DNA of 64,000 nt from Anseranas semipalmata (lineage: Eukaryota; Chordata; Aves; Anseriformes; Anseranatidae), in assembly GCA_013399115.1 (NCBI GenBank), contig VXAA01000979.1:1-64000 (forward strand). Reading direction: 5' to 3'. The first letter of the stretch is position 1. Each line of letters begins with the position of its first letter. This document shows, one piece after another, positions 35,236 through 46,975 of the stretch. The notes beneath the pieces were generated by a model. That model saw nothing but the letters and a program-made list of their open reading frames with translations, made no database searches and was not told the DNA's origin. Both the position numbers and the translations under genes were made by a program.

Positions 35236-36234
35236 CACGGGTCCTCTCCCTCCAGCGAGGTGGCACTGAACCAACGCTGCTCCAGGTGGTGCCTCGCCAG
35301 TGCTGGAGAGAGCCTCATCTCCTGCCCAGAGATGCTCCCTTTTCTCTTCCCCTTCTTCCCACTCCCCCTTCCCTCCCTTGAGCTAGACAGGATGGTTTCT
35401 CACAGCGCTTCGGAGTGCACCTCCTGCTTGCAACAGCTGGCCTCCCCTGGTCCCCGCTGTCCCAAAGCTGTGCCAGCCCGGCAGCACACGCTTAACTCCT
35501 CTGCTCCTCCGGAGGAAGGAGGAGGAGGATGCTCTGCATGCCAGGTCACTCGCAGCGCTGAGCTGCCGTGCTGCGGGGAAGCTCCCGGCTGGCAAAGGTA
35601 ACCTCGGCCCTCAAGCCAACAACGCTGCTTTGTCCTGGAGGAAGAAATGTGGTTTTATCATCTGGATGCCTGGCGTAGGGAGGGGAGAGCGAGGCTGTAA
35701 GGAATACAAATGCATAGTTTTTCATGATAGCACATTGCGTACAGCATGCCGTGGCAGAGAGGCAGCTTGGAGCAGAGAGAATATGCACAGAACAAAGAAA
35801 TGTGGTCAGGCAGCAACTATAAAATTTCCATACAGAAAGTCGAGCTGATGTCATTTCAACTTCCCAGAGCGGTGCCAAGAATTCTAAGCTCCATATCAAG
35901 ATTCAGTGAAAATCCCCCACATACTCACAATTTGTTCATGTGGAAAAATGAACTTTCTTGGAAAATATGCATGGGAACCTGCCAGAGGAGTGTGTGTTGC
36001 TTTATTTCTTTTATTAATTCTGAATATGTTAGTTCAGAGAGCGATCCCATTTTAGCATCAGCTGCCCCCATCCAAGAAGCAGAAGCTCAAATGCAAATAC
36101 TGGAGGTGAGGGAAGTGTGTTTTTTTGTACGACCAGTTGTTAGATGGGAAGAGCTGTTCATGTAGGAAGGGGTGTGGGAAGGCTCAGTGGGATGACTGCG
36201 TTAAAGCTCTTTTCCTGGTGACAAATCTGAATCG

Positions 36235-36540
36235 TGATAAGACACACCTGAATGGAACAGCATCATCAGCTTTTGTAACTCTGAATGTGTCAAAAGTGGG
36301 ATTGCCTGTAACGCCTATGATTAAGACTTCTTGTAAGTGCCCCGCTATAAGACCGCATTCACAGTTGCTTATAACTTTGCCAGACTCAAACCGTTTAGAC
36401 TGAATTTTCCAACTTGATTGTCTGCCTCAGGCTAAGTTCTTTTCTGGAAAATTTCAGCCAAAACCGTCCAGCTATTTCCAAGAATGAGCATAGGGGAAAA
36501 AGGCATTGTTGTCCAACTGGAAAAAACAGAAATGAAGAAA
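36235..36540. repeat. Possible ancient interspersed repeat with inverted repeat
   Basis: Contains an inverted pair, CTGAATTTTCCA at 36400-36411 and TGGAAAATTTCAG at 36445-36457, with AAACCGT repeated directly on both outer sides. The text (ATAACTTTGCCAGACTCAAA, TTTCCAAGAATGAGCATAGG) feels like an old amniote repeat, but I cannot name the family. It could equally be unique DNA. Confidence 0.3.
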
Positions 36541-39137
36541 CAGGAGGGGGAACCTGGTGATCCTTTCTTTGGATAGTTCTTGTCCCTCTGCGCTTTGGAG
36601 TAGAGATCTGAAATTTGGCAGGAGCTGAGCTTTGTGTCAGGACCGTGGTTTGTTTTAATTTTTTTTACTTTGTAAATCTCCTCCAATTTGGCCTCGTGAT
36701 AGCCTTTGAAGGGAAAAAATAGCAACTTATTAAGGACATGCTAGGGCTCAGTAGTCAAAATCTGCTGAGATTTCTTCCCGCATGACCGAGCCCAGCCCAC
36801 TGTCCCAGCAGCTCCCAGGGCCGACCCCAATGCTCCCATGCATGCAGGCAGTGCTACCAAGCTTCTGCTGCTCCCACTGCCTGCCCACGGCTATGCAGGG
36901 ACCAGGCTGCCCATGTCCCCAGGCCAGACCCTGGGTAAAGTGGTGCCAGATATGATCAAACCATTTTTTTCTTCCCGCTGGTTCCTTTTGGTTCAAGGGG
37001 CTGAAGCATCTCCACAACCCTGGCAGGTACCAGAGCTCAGAAACTCTTGTGAAGTACCCAGAGACTATGGGGAGGTAAGCCACTGTTGGGAAAATCAGTC
37101 TTCGGTATACAGAGGAGGACTTGGGTAGCAGTTAAAGCCTAGGACCACACTGAGCACTAAGGAAAAAACAAAATCCTGTACAATATCTTACTCAATGAAG
37201 ACTGTCCACCCTGTACCATGGGATAAAGCTGGGACCTCTAGCAAAATACTGTGTGATCATCTAATTAACAGTGTATCATAACACATAGCACGAGGGAGTC
37301 CTAGTTCTGCAAGCTTTTCCTCATGGGCTTTTCAGTCTTAACGCTATTCTTGCAGCCTATTTCTGTATGTGATACATATGCAGCTTTTTCAGGCAGATGG
37401 TGAAATGTCAGTGTTTCCATTTTGCCACTTGATGTGATTCCCATGTTGAAAGGTAGATAGCTGCAGTCTGCCTGCTTCCATTCCTGCTGGAGTTGCAGGA
37501 AGTGGTGGTTTCTTTCACTTATTTTAAGGCTACAGGCTGTGGAGCATCCTGTATGGCCTCTCCTTTCACGAAGGCAGGCAGAAACGTTTCATCATCTTCA
37601 TCAATTCCTGGGAGCCCCACAATCACACCAGGACTCTGATGTGTGAGACAGTGTGAAAATAAAGACCAGAAGAACAGCCATAGCTCCTCAGGAATTGACA
37701 GCATAAACAGAAGAGCAGAACAGCCTACAGACCGCTATTGAGAGACGAGGGAGTGCTAAAAAGCCATGAGACTACATTGGCCGCCACGGCAGGTAGTGCT
37801 TGCTTTGTCATGGATGTCACAACAAGGAGTTTTAAGCAGGGTTTCTCAGGAGAGCTGAAATGGAGAAGGAAAAGGAGTGGTGGATGCTTACAGGCAGCTG
37901 CCTCAAGTGTCATGGAAGAAAACAAAGAAGTGCTCGTCTGGACAGGTGGCAAACAGAGCGCCAAACTTTGATGCTGGAAGAGAGCAGATGGGTGGAGTGG
38001 AGACTGACAGAGGACTAGAGATGCTCATTGGGGATGTCCTTGTGGATGTTGTCACAAAAGAAAGAACTCCAGGAAGCTGTTGCTGTTACAACTTTGATGT
38101 GACGACTACTAGTGGGGACTAACATCACTAATAAAGCAGCCAGGTGGCTGTGAGCAAGGTTTCTTGCACAGCTCTGGAAGAGCTGCTGCCTCCTAATCTG
38201 CAACCCTCACTGGTCCAGCCACCTCCCTTCACCACACACAGCCCAGTGACAGAGTGAGGTCACCTCGTAGGTGCAAACCCAAAACCTTCATTGCTTGTGA
38301 CCTGCTTGAGACCCAGACCCTGCTCCCACCCCAACTCTATTGACAGCTAGCCATTGGCTTTATCCCTTCATGCTCTTCCTACAGTTTTGGATGAATTAGA
38401 CCAGTCTGTGTGACAATGACAAGTTCAACAGTCACAACACTGTGCCTTGGGACATGGTCTTTGCTGGAGATTAAAGAGTATGAAATTCATGCTGCAGTTC
38501 CTCAACAAACAAAGTGAGGCTTCTGTGTAATTCCTATTTCTCATATGTTTCCAAATAGTCATGAATTATGAACTGTTTTGTGTCAGGAGTTAATGCTATT
38601 TTCCAAATGATCTGCTTTGACCTACTCTGGAGATTCCTGGTGTCCGCAGGTTGCGTGGGCCAGGTCTTCTGTCCTAAGCCAGACCAGGGTCTTGGTTTTC
38701 TGAAGGTGGTTGTATAGCATCTTTGAGGTCCCCAGATCCCAAGGCTGGAGAGAATTAGGTTCATCCCGGCCCAGACAGAGGCCTGCTATCCTCCTGTAGT
38801 TGTGCTCCAGATATAAGTTTGTCTTTATGTTACTCTGCTGTCCAGTGGTATGGGATAGGGTGAAACACCAGAGAAGATTCTTCATGAACAGGTGCACCGA
38901 TTTGGTCTCCTACCAAGATACAGCCATTGCTGAATATTCTTGTATCAACCATCTCGATAACCCACGCTGTATTCTCCTATGCAAATCATGTCCTACTTTG
39001 TACAGGGGCTCTGTCGTGTCTTCAGATGCAAGGATAAGGAAAGCTTTTGACTTTTTCAGAAGAAAGAGACTAGCATAGGGTGAGAAAGATGAGCATTTTG
39101 GCTTTTTGCACTGGCAAAGACCATCTGGGAAATCCCT

Positions 39138-39190
39138 ACCCAGACGTAAATTCAGGTCTCCCACCCTAAAGCAAGTGTCATAGATTCCCC
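39138..39190 (-). repeat. Weak MIR-like fragment
   Basis: CCCAGACGTAAATTCAGGTC followed by TCCCACCCTAAAGCAAGTGT resembles the reverse complement of a MIR 5' end ('aa-ccaggtctcc', 'aagc-agtgctctaacc'). Short and diverged. Confidence 0.3.
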
Positions 39191-42048
39191 TAAGTCCTTT
39201 TCTATCATTTACCATACCCTTGTGAATCCCATAGCCTAAATCTATGTATGAAACTGCGACATACACAAGTTCCTAATAACCTCAAACTCTCTGAGGGTGT
39301 TTTTTAACTGCTTACAGTCTTTTAGCATGTTTTCACTTTTATTTAGCTGTCTTGTCCCTCAGTAGTGAACTTCTCTTGTTTTCTCTTCTTTTCTGCTACT
39401 GTCGGTTGCGTGTTTATGCCTTTGGCATTTTCTACCCGCAGGGCAGAAGGCACCTCCTTGTATCAAACCCCTGACAGTGCACAGCATTGAGCTTTGGCTG
39501 TGCCGAGCTCACCGCTCAAGGTGACTCCAGCTCTGCAGCCACAGATAAACTCTCATCTGTGTTTCCACCCCTAAGCCCAAACAAATCAAGCAGCATTTTA
39601 AGGTGAACCCACATTGCAATTTGCAGCCCTCTACTATCAAGGCTGTGTTTGCATCTCTGCTGAAGACCTGCCAACACCTGCCTGACGGGTCATGCCTGAC
39701 CATCCATAACCACCTTTGTCCTGTTGTCCTTGTGCATGTAGTCCTGCGGTGCAAAACTCTGCTCTTACCTGGCCCTCCACCCATATCACCAGGCAAAATG
39801 CCAAAAGGGCTTGCAGAATGGCTTTCTCGCACGTGTCCACTGCTGTGACTGCAAGGATTTGTACCCCCGCTGCACTTCAGCACTAGGTAGAAACGGGGTT
39901 GTTGATAACCTATCATGGAGAAACAGAACCAAAAGAAATTGTTTTCTCCACCACTGCCTTTGTTCACAATGTCTTGCTTTTGGCCTCTTCACGTATGTAA
40001 TCAAACATTGCTGCTTTCCACATGCTGCAGCTCACTGTGTTTAAATTGAGAGGAATCTCCCTTAAATATTTACTTAACCAATAACATCCCTTGAGCTCTT
40101 TATAAATTGCTGTACAAGATTGCCTTTTATAAAAGACCCCAGATTTTTATTTTTATTTTTAATTTAGTCGGTCTGCTTGCCCACCTCACAGCCACACTGG
40201 GGACAGCACCTCCTTGTGCTGGGGCTGCAGCACCCACAGCTCGGAAAGCTGGAGCCTGTTCCATGGGGCTCACAGACCTGATCCTCAAACCCTGCCAAAG
40301 GCTCCCAGAGCCGCAGGGCAGCTCATTTCAGCACGCATATTGTTTCTGTCCCAGGAACTTCCAGGAATAGGCTCCTTTCAGCGGCAGGAAAGCTGCTTTG
40401 ATAGCCCTCTCTTCCTACTGTTACACACGCACAACAGCTGAGGCTGAAAGCACAGGCATCTACAGCTGGTTGTTTGTTCTCACGTAGAATGTGGATTAAA
40501 AGTGCAGGCAGTCATTAGCAGCTGTGGATTAAATGCCTGATGTGCCCAGGTGGGTGCAGGGGCCTGTGCTGGTGGGTGCTGTCCCCAGGAGCGCAACCCT
40601 GCCTGCACTTGGGGACCCCTGGGACACGAAGGTGGGCTCCCTGGCCCAAAGCCAGGAGCTGAGGTGAGCAGGGCTTCTGGTTTGGGGTGGAGTTCTGCAG
40701 AAAAGTGTTCTGTGTTTTCATTTTTTTAAAGTATTTGATTCCCTAGCCATGGAAAATGAGCCTTTCTATAATGTTTGAATTATAACTTCAGAACCTGCAG
40801 TGCTGGGCATTTTCTGAGTAGTAGACCTTTGAGACCCATAAAACGTTCTATACTATTCAGCTGGAGTCCTCAAATCTAGAAGGACCCACCATTCACCATA
40901 AAAAGATTTTGATATTGTACATTAAAATAGAGGATTCACCAAGCAGGCAATTTGTTCATATTTAATTTTAGCTAAAGGTGCACTTTCAGCAAAGTACTTC
41001 ATTATTTTCACGTTATCTGTTAAAAAGTTGCCTAAAATAATCAGTGTTTAAGTGGTGGAGACCTACAGTCCTTCTTCTGTGTTTCTAATTCCACATTATT
41101 CCAGCATCTTGATGATTCAGATATTGGCAAAATCTCCATAGCCAGTATACGTTTGGGTAGGAATTGGATTACTCACCCACATAAGCAAGTGCAAAAGAGG
41201 TAATTCATTATGCTGTTCCTCAGCTATAATTGTACCTCAGTTTCCCATTCTAGGCTCTATGTGGGTTTAATCGGGGGAGCTGTACAGGGGAGAAGTACCA
41301 CAGCTTCTCTGAATCATTTTTATTCTCATCCCGGTTCTTTATCATTAATAACATCAAGGCACATTTCCATGGAGACTGAGAGCGGTGCCATTAGCCTGCA
41401 GTCCCTCCGGTCCCCCTGGCACCTTCACTTGCTTTCCTAAGTGCAGTGCTCCTCCACAAGGTCCCTTGGGAAGAAGAGACAGGCTGCGTTTTGATCAAGA
41501 TCCTTCTTGTTCTGAGTGTAAATTTCAACAGAACAAATAAAAAGATATATCCTTTTAGAGAGTGAGTGTTATTGGTGAAGCTGGGGGATCAATTAGTCTT
41601 TTCTGGTGGCTGAGGATGATTGCAGAAACAGATTTGAACGTCAGGATGGCATTGAGTATTACTTTCCTCCCATGGTGAATGCAATATGTGGAAAGTCTGC
41701 CTCAGACATCCTTTTCCTTTTTTCAGACTGAACTGGAAAGACCTCCTTGTACTTTCCTCTCCATCACATGAGGCCATCTTCAGTAACATGGACATCGTAT
41801 CGCAGTTTTATAAATTCAAGTCAATACTTCATTACTTTGCTCTGTTAAGATGAAGCACATTTTTCCCCAAGTGGGTATGAAGGGCTTTTATCCAGCCATT
41901 GCTCACATCCAGCCAGCCATCTTGTGTCGGTGTCAGGGTTAATTCCCTCCTTTAATTTCCTCCTGAATTTATTCACAGCATCTGCAATAGACCTTTGACT
42001 GTGAATGTGTCTGAAAGAGTATTTCCAGAATAAAGTTCTTACATCTTG

Positions 42049-42084
42049 TTTTTTTCTTTTTTTTTCTTTTTTCTTTTTTTTTTT
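42049..42084. repeat. T-rich low-complexity tract
   Basis: T-runs broken by single C over 36 bp. Confidence 0.88.
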
Positions 42085-45000
42085 AATTTCTTGCCTGTAC
42101 TAGTCAATCAGAGCAGCTGCTTGATAGTATGAAAGGGCTTTTTCTTCCTCTCCTTCCAAGCTTTTCCCCTCCAGCAGTAGCTCTCGCTAACTCCTGCATT
42201 GCACATCGCTGCCCTGCTTTCCATTTCATGGGACCTTCCGGTATTCATACCCTTGTCTTTGTACACAACCAGGTCAGAAAGTCAAATTACAGAAAATCTG
42301 AGGGAATTGCATAGTACTGAAAATATTGTTTCAGAAATGTCCTGGCCACTTAATTCCAGAAACAAGACATGTTGATGGTTCAGAACTGAAACAACTTGTT
42401 TCCAGCTTGAACTGAACTAACACCTCTTTCCTCTTGTTCTGACAGTAGTCCATGCCCTCCTTTTTGTGCTCTGGTGTCTCATGGGAGCTGTAGCTATCTG
42501 CAACAGCTCTGGCTCACCAGCTGGGCTGCATGCACCCGCGAGCGGCAGCGACTGCACTCCTGTGTTCCCCCAGTAGAGCTGGGAACATCTCTTGCACCAA
42601 AGAATAGGATTTTCTCAGTCCTGCTTAATCCTGCACGCCCATAATGGAAGGTACTCACTCAGAACAAAGTTTTTGATGATGTGACCCAAAGCTTTGGAGT
42701 AGAAATCCCATCACCTCCAGGAAGCCCTGGAGACTTGAGGTAGGACCTCTGTGAAGGTCCCTGACTCCTGCATGGCCAAGGGCTGCACAAATAAGAGTTG
42801 GTTTAATTCAGCCATGTTTGTGTGGCTTTATGAGTGCTGAAAGCAGCGTGAGTTCGAAAGATTAACTGTTGTTATTTATTAGGTATAACACTGCCCAGTC
42901 CTGGGCCTGAACTTTCCAAACCAAAGCCCAGTATATACATTCACTCTTGCAGCTCTCCAAACAGTGCCCAGCATCAATCATGGCACTGTAAATTGTTTAC
43001 ACAAAACTGCAGACATCATAACTTACTAAATAACTCTCTTGTCAGTCAGATAAGTAAATATTTCAAAAGACCGTGAACAACATCGCAAGCTCCAACTGCC
43101 CAGACCAGCACCAAATGGATCCGATTTAACAGGGGACCAGATTTGCCTTGCCTTTGATGTCCCTGCTCCAAATCGGGTTGAGAATGGATCTGAAAACAAG
43201 CTTCCCTGAGGGAGGCTGATGCAGTTTTAAAGATGCTCAACTTTCTGTGGAGCTAACAAGAGGAAGAAACCACGGCAAGTATTTAAAAAGAAACTACCTT
43301 CCTGAACTTGTAAGTCAGTATTTTTGGGAGTCAGAGGGTACCCCTTCTTCTCCACATCCTCCTCCCTTAGCCCAGACAAATGAGGAGGGTGCCAGCAAAC
43401 TTCTGCAGCAGAAGGGACAGACTGTTTGCTCCTCAGGCCATACCTAGAGACCTCAGAAGCTGGTCTCTCACACCGGTTGGTGACAAGGGATGGTGGCAGT
43501 GCCTCTACACAGCTGCCTTGTGGGTAGTCCCATGGGCGTGAGGAAGGGAAAGGTGTTGCAAGGACTCCCACATCTCCGTTGCCTGCCCACGGGTAAGTCA
43601 CTGTGCTTTTGAGCACATGCCACTTCACAGCTAACTGCTTCTGAAGCATTCAGCCCTCTCTTGGGCTTAGGATGTTGTTTTATGGGATATTTCTTTCCAG
43701 TCACTTCCAACAATTATGTGGGATCTTTTTCCTTTCGAGTTCACTGAATTGTACCAGCTCACCTTCGTACACAACAGGCATTGTATTACAAGGAGGAATG
43801 CAGAGTTAAGCAGGCCCGAGCCTTTGCAACAGGAATTTGTTTTGGAAGCAAGTGAGTTGGAAGGAGAGGAAATGGGCAGCCCACCAAGGGCTTCTGCCCA
43901 CACTTAGAGCAAGCCACAGCAAGGGCAGACCATGGACTGGGAATTCCAGGGGAGGCAGGGACAGACAGCCCAGTTTTGATACAACACAGGATCTGCTCCT
44001 AAAACATTTGTTTGAAGCCTCATGTGAACCCCCCCTCTGGCACAGATCTCTGTAACGTGGTAGCAACCGTGAGCTTTGGTGCAAACCTGCCTGCTGCTGC
44101 CCTGCGTTGCAGTTTGGCTGAGGAGGACAGGCCTCCACGCAGAGCCCCACCAAAGGCCACGCACAAAGTTCATTACGAGCTGAAAACCTGAAAACTCATT
44201 GACTTGAGGTTAACCTGATGCTGAGCCATTGGCCAAGCTGCATGTTTGGTGTTTGCTCCTTAGGTACTTGACTGGGGCCTACTTCCGTCTAATTCCTTGA
44301 GAAAGATTTTGGTTCTTTATCTCTTGATTTACTCCCATTCCTCCTGATTATGCTGGTGCAGCTGGGAAGTTTTCCTAAAAGTGTGTTTCTGTGCATGGCG
44401 TGTATTACTTATTTAGTGTCAGAGGCATGTGTGAGGCCCCCCATGTTTACAAGAAGGCAGGGTTTTCATCCCAGGACTAAACCAAATGCTGCCAAGACAG
44501 CAGAGTATGGACATAAATAAAAGATAGTTTGCAGAGACAAACTGACAGCAGTTCTTATCCCCTTAAATGTCTGCTCATGGCTGTGTACAACCATACTTAC
44601 TGGCACTCCACCCTCAATATCCTCAGTATAAACTGATGATTGGTATAGGAAAGCAGGTAAAATAATAGTAATTCCTTACTGTGCTAGCACAAGTGGGTAG
44701 ATGTAGAGGGGAAAAGGGAAAAAGGATGCAGAAGCAACATCGACCTGGTGGTGCACACCCCTATGTGAAATGCAGTCAATACAGGCAATATGTTCATGTC
44801 CCACAAGTGTGGAGAGGTTTCGCCTGCTGTAGTAAATGTTTTCTAATTCCTAGATACCCTTGATAGAAAAGGACAGCACAGAGCGATACGCGTTCAGGGA
44901 ACCTGCCAGAAATAAAGGTGCTATTTTTTAAAAGAGAGCTGGAAACACTCCAGCTCTGGATCCAGCTCCAGCTCTAGCCTCCAGCCATGGATACAAACCC

Positions 45001-45250
45001 ACACGTATTTGGAAACTGCTTGAGTGCCACCAGTATAGAGGAGCATGTGTGTGTACTGCATTGCCCGTGCAGCTGCTGGTGACGGGGTACCTGGGTGTGC
45101 TGTGTCTAACTGTGGGCACCGGAGGAGCAATCCCCCCCTGCAGCCCCGTCCTGCTCTGCTGCCCAGAGCCCCAGAGCCCCAGGACCCCCATATGGTGTGG
45201 GACCCCCGTCTCTGATGGCCCATTGCTGTTGTGTCCCCAGTGTGGGAAGG

Positions 45251-45251
45251 N
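45251..45251. other. Ambiguous base
   Basis: A single N in otherwise resolved sequence. Confidence 0.98.
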
Positions 45252-46720
45252 GAAGAGTGATGATCTCTTCCGTCCACCACTGCCTGCTCCTGGATGCATA
45301 CCCTGCTAGCTTCTAAGTAGCAGATATGTCAGTAACTATGCTACCTGAGGCTTTTTTTGTAAGCTAAAGGTGCTCCGTAGCTGTCTCTATGTTCCTCTTG
45401 ACCAGCCTCCAAAAAGGGAACTTAAAGAATGCAAATGGAGTTAGATTTGCCCTTAACTAAGTGCATTTCTTTTCTTATCTTCACTGTAACATGTCACTGG
45501 TTTTTCATCCATTAGTGATTTTTTTTTCTCTTAACATCGTCTCTGATTTCTGTGTCATGAGGGGGAGTATTGTCAGATCTCATTCGCATGATGGGAGAGG
45601 CAGAAAATCCGTTCTGTATATCATGTGCCCTTGGCTCCCAACACCACAAAGGATTTCTTCAAGCCCTGCTCATTATCTCCTTTTATACTTTAAAAGAAAA
45701 GCTAAAATGCTGGTGACAAATGGCCTCGTTTATCACATTTAATTGACTGACTGTTCTTTTAAGCCTCTGAAATACACACTTTGGGCCAAAGAACTGGAAA
45801 AAGAACATGCCATTTATCCTGGTCTGCTGCCAGGTCACATTAAAAAATGTTCAGGAGGTGTTTGCTAGACCAGTACACCGAGTGTGCTTGCTCCGGCAGC
45901 GTGTCTCCAGCTGTATGATGTGTTGCTCTCTGGAAAGGAGGTTGAGCAATGGCATCAGAAGTACTTTTTATCCTTTGCTAATAGCACCAACAATTTTACT
46001 AGAAATCTGTGGATGTGCAGCATGAGGTCTGTGCCTTCTGCAGAGGGTAGGACATGGCAGAAGGTCCAAGAAGTAGAAACCTAGACATTCTGGAGGTGGC
46101 CAGTCATATCACTGTGAGGTTGCTTGTATTTATGATGGTAACAGAAATGCATTGCATGCACCCAAAGGGAGGCCTCTTGCTCCTATCCTGTGCTTCCAGC
46201 CCCTTGCATGCCTTGCCCTGCCGCAGCAGAGCCCCTGCTACCGACCTCCACTGGATTGAAGAGAAGTAAGGTGCAGTTTGGAAGCAATGACTGCACACCC
46301 CTGCCCAGACCTGTCACTGTCACTGCCCTGGGATGCAGGTTGGCTTGGAGGACCTGCACCTGTGATGGGTCACGTGCTGAGTGTGTGCCTATAATATCAT
46401 ACTATCTGAAAAAAAACCCACCTCCATTGTGGAAATGTAAATAGAACTGCAACATGTGAGGCATCTCCCTTCCCTCTGTTCAGCTCCCTTTGTTACTGTG
46501 AGGCTTCACTGAGAGATTTTCTTACATATAGGGATGTTGTTCCTCAAGAAAGCTGTATACAGGTACAGGCAGGCAGGTAGGCTGGGGTGGATTAGAGAAG
46601 AGATGGCTGAATGGTGAAATAGCATCTTTCATATAAGCATCTGAGCAAAAGTAAGGCAAATAAACTGTTCTCTGACACTGCTGTAGATAGGAGCCATGGG
46701 CTAAAATTTCACTGAGGATG

Positions 46721-46750
46721 TGTACTGGGTCTGGCTGGGAGGGAGTTGAG
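46721..46750. repeat. LTR-edge-like fragment
   Basis: TGTACTGGGTCTGGCTGGGA followed by GGGAGTTGAG resembles the start of an LTR common in bird genomes (TGT...GGNTTGGCTGGGATGGAGTTAA type). Only about 30 bp match and no second LTR, primer-binding site or internal sequence is seen. A chance match is possible. Confidence 0.28.
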
Positions 46751-46756
46751 AAAAAT

Positions 46757-46975
46757 GTAAGAAAGCTTTAAGACAGATTTAAGAAATGTTCCTAACAGTA
46801 AGGGCAGTAAAATGCGGAGACACTTTGTCTCAGGAGGCTGTGGAGGTTCTGTTGTCAGAGGTTTTCAAGAACAGGTTATCCATACGTCTGCAAGCAGTGA
46901 CCTAGGCATGGGGTGTAGCGATGGACTGAGGGCAGCCTGGGGGACCCTTCTGCATGAAACTTTCAGTGTATTAAT
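46757..46975 (+). mobile_element. Ancient CR1 3'-end fragment
   Basis: TTCCTAACAGTAAGGGCAGT, then GGAGGCTGTGGAGGTTCTGT, GAGGTTTTCAAGAACAGGTT, GACCTAGGCATGGGGTGTAG, and a GGACTGAGGGCAGCCTGGGG segment follow the 3' end of old CR1-type LINEs in correct order (the 'aacagtaagggta-ttaaaca', 'gaggctgtggaatctcc', 'aggttttcaagaacaggttagacaaaca', 'gatggtctaggta' series). It is non-coding and diverged, and the octamer tail is not recognisable. Confidence 0.63.

Larger units (their letters stand above)
33224..39137. other. Unique sequence, no gene recognised
   Basis: No supported exon over about 5.9 kb. It holds an A14 run at 33539-33552, a GTTT repeat at 33735-33750, a tandem duplication at 34418-34468, a G12 run at 35224-35235 and a possible old repeat at 36235-36540. 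The overlapping plus-strand frames at 37738-38122, followed by AATAAA near 38129, have no recognisable product. Confidence 0.48.
39191..46720. other. Unique sequence, no gene recognised
   Basis: No supported exon or transposon over about 7.5 kb. A T-rich low-complexity tract lies at 42049-42084. One ambiguous base (N) is at 45251. A run of short CCAGCTC-type motifs near 44950-44976 makes both strands read open. The frame at 45884-46084 (plus) is not recognisable. Confidence 0.5.

Noticed and set aside
37738..38122. Two overlapping plus-strand frames followed by AATAAA, as a possible terminal exon
   Set aside because: A single polyadenylation hexamer is expected by chance. No homology or supporting splice acceptor.
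40078..40107. CCAAT followed by a TATAAAT-like motif
   Set aside because: The spacing is short and the region is AT-rich. No transcript or exon to support a promoter.
43585..43640. MIR-like GGTAAGTCACT with neighbouring GTGC and CTTCACAGC
   Set aside because: Only a few matching bases and the expected continuation is absent.
45884..46084. Plus-strand frame with an LQLYDVLLSGKEVEQWHQKY stretch
   Set aside because: Reads protein-like but matches no family I know and is short.
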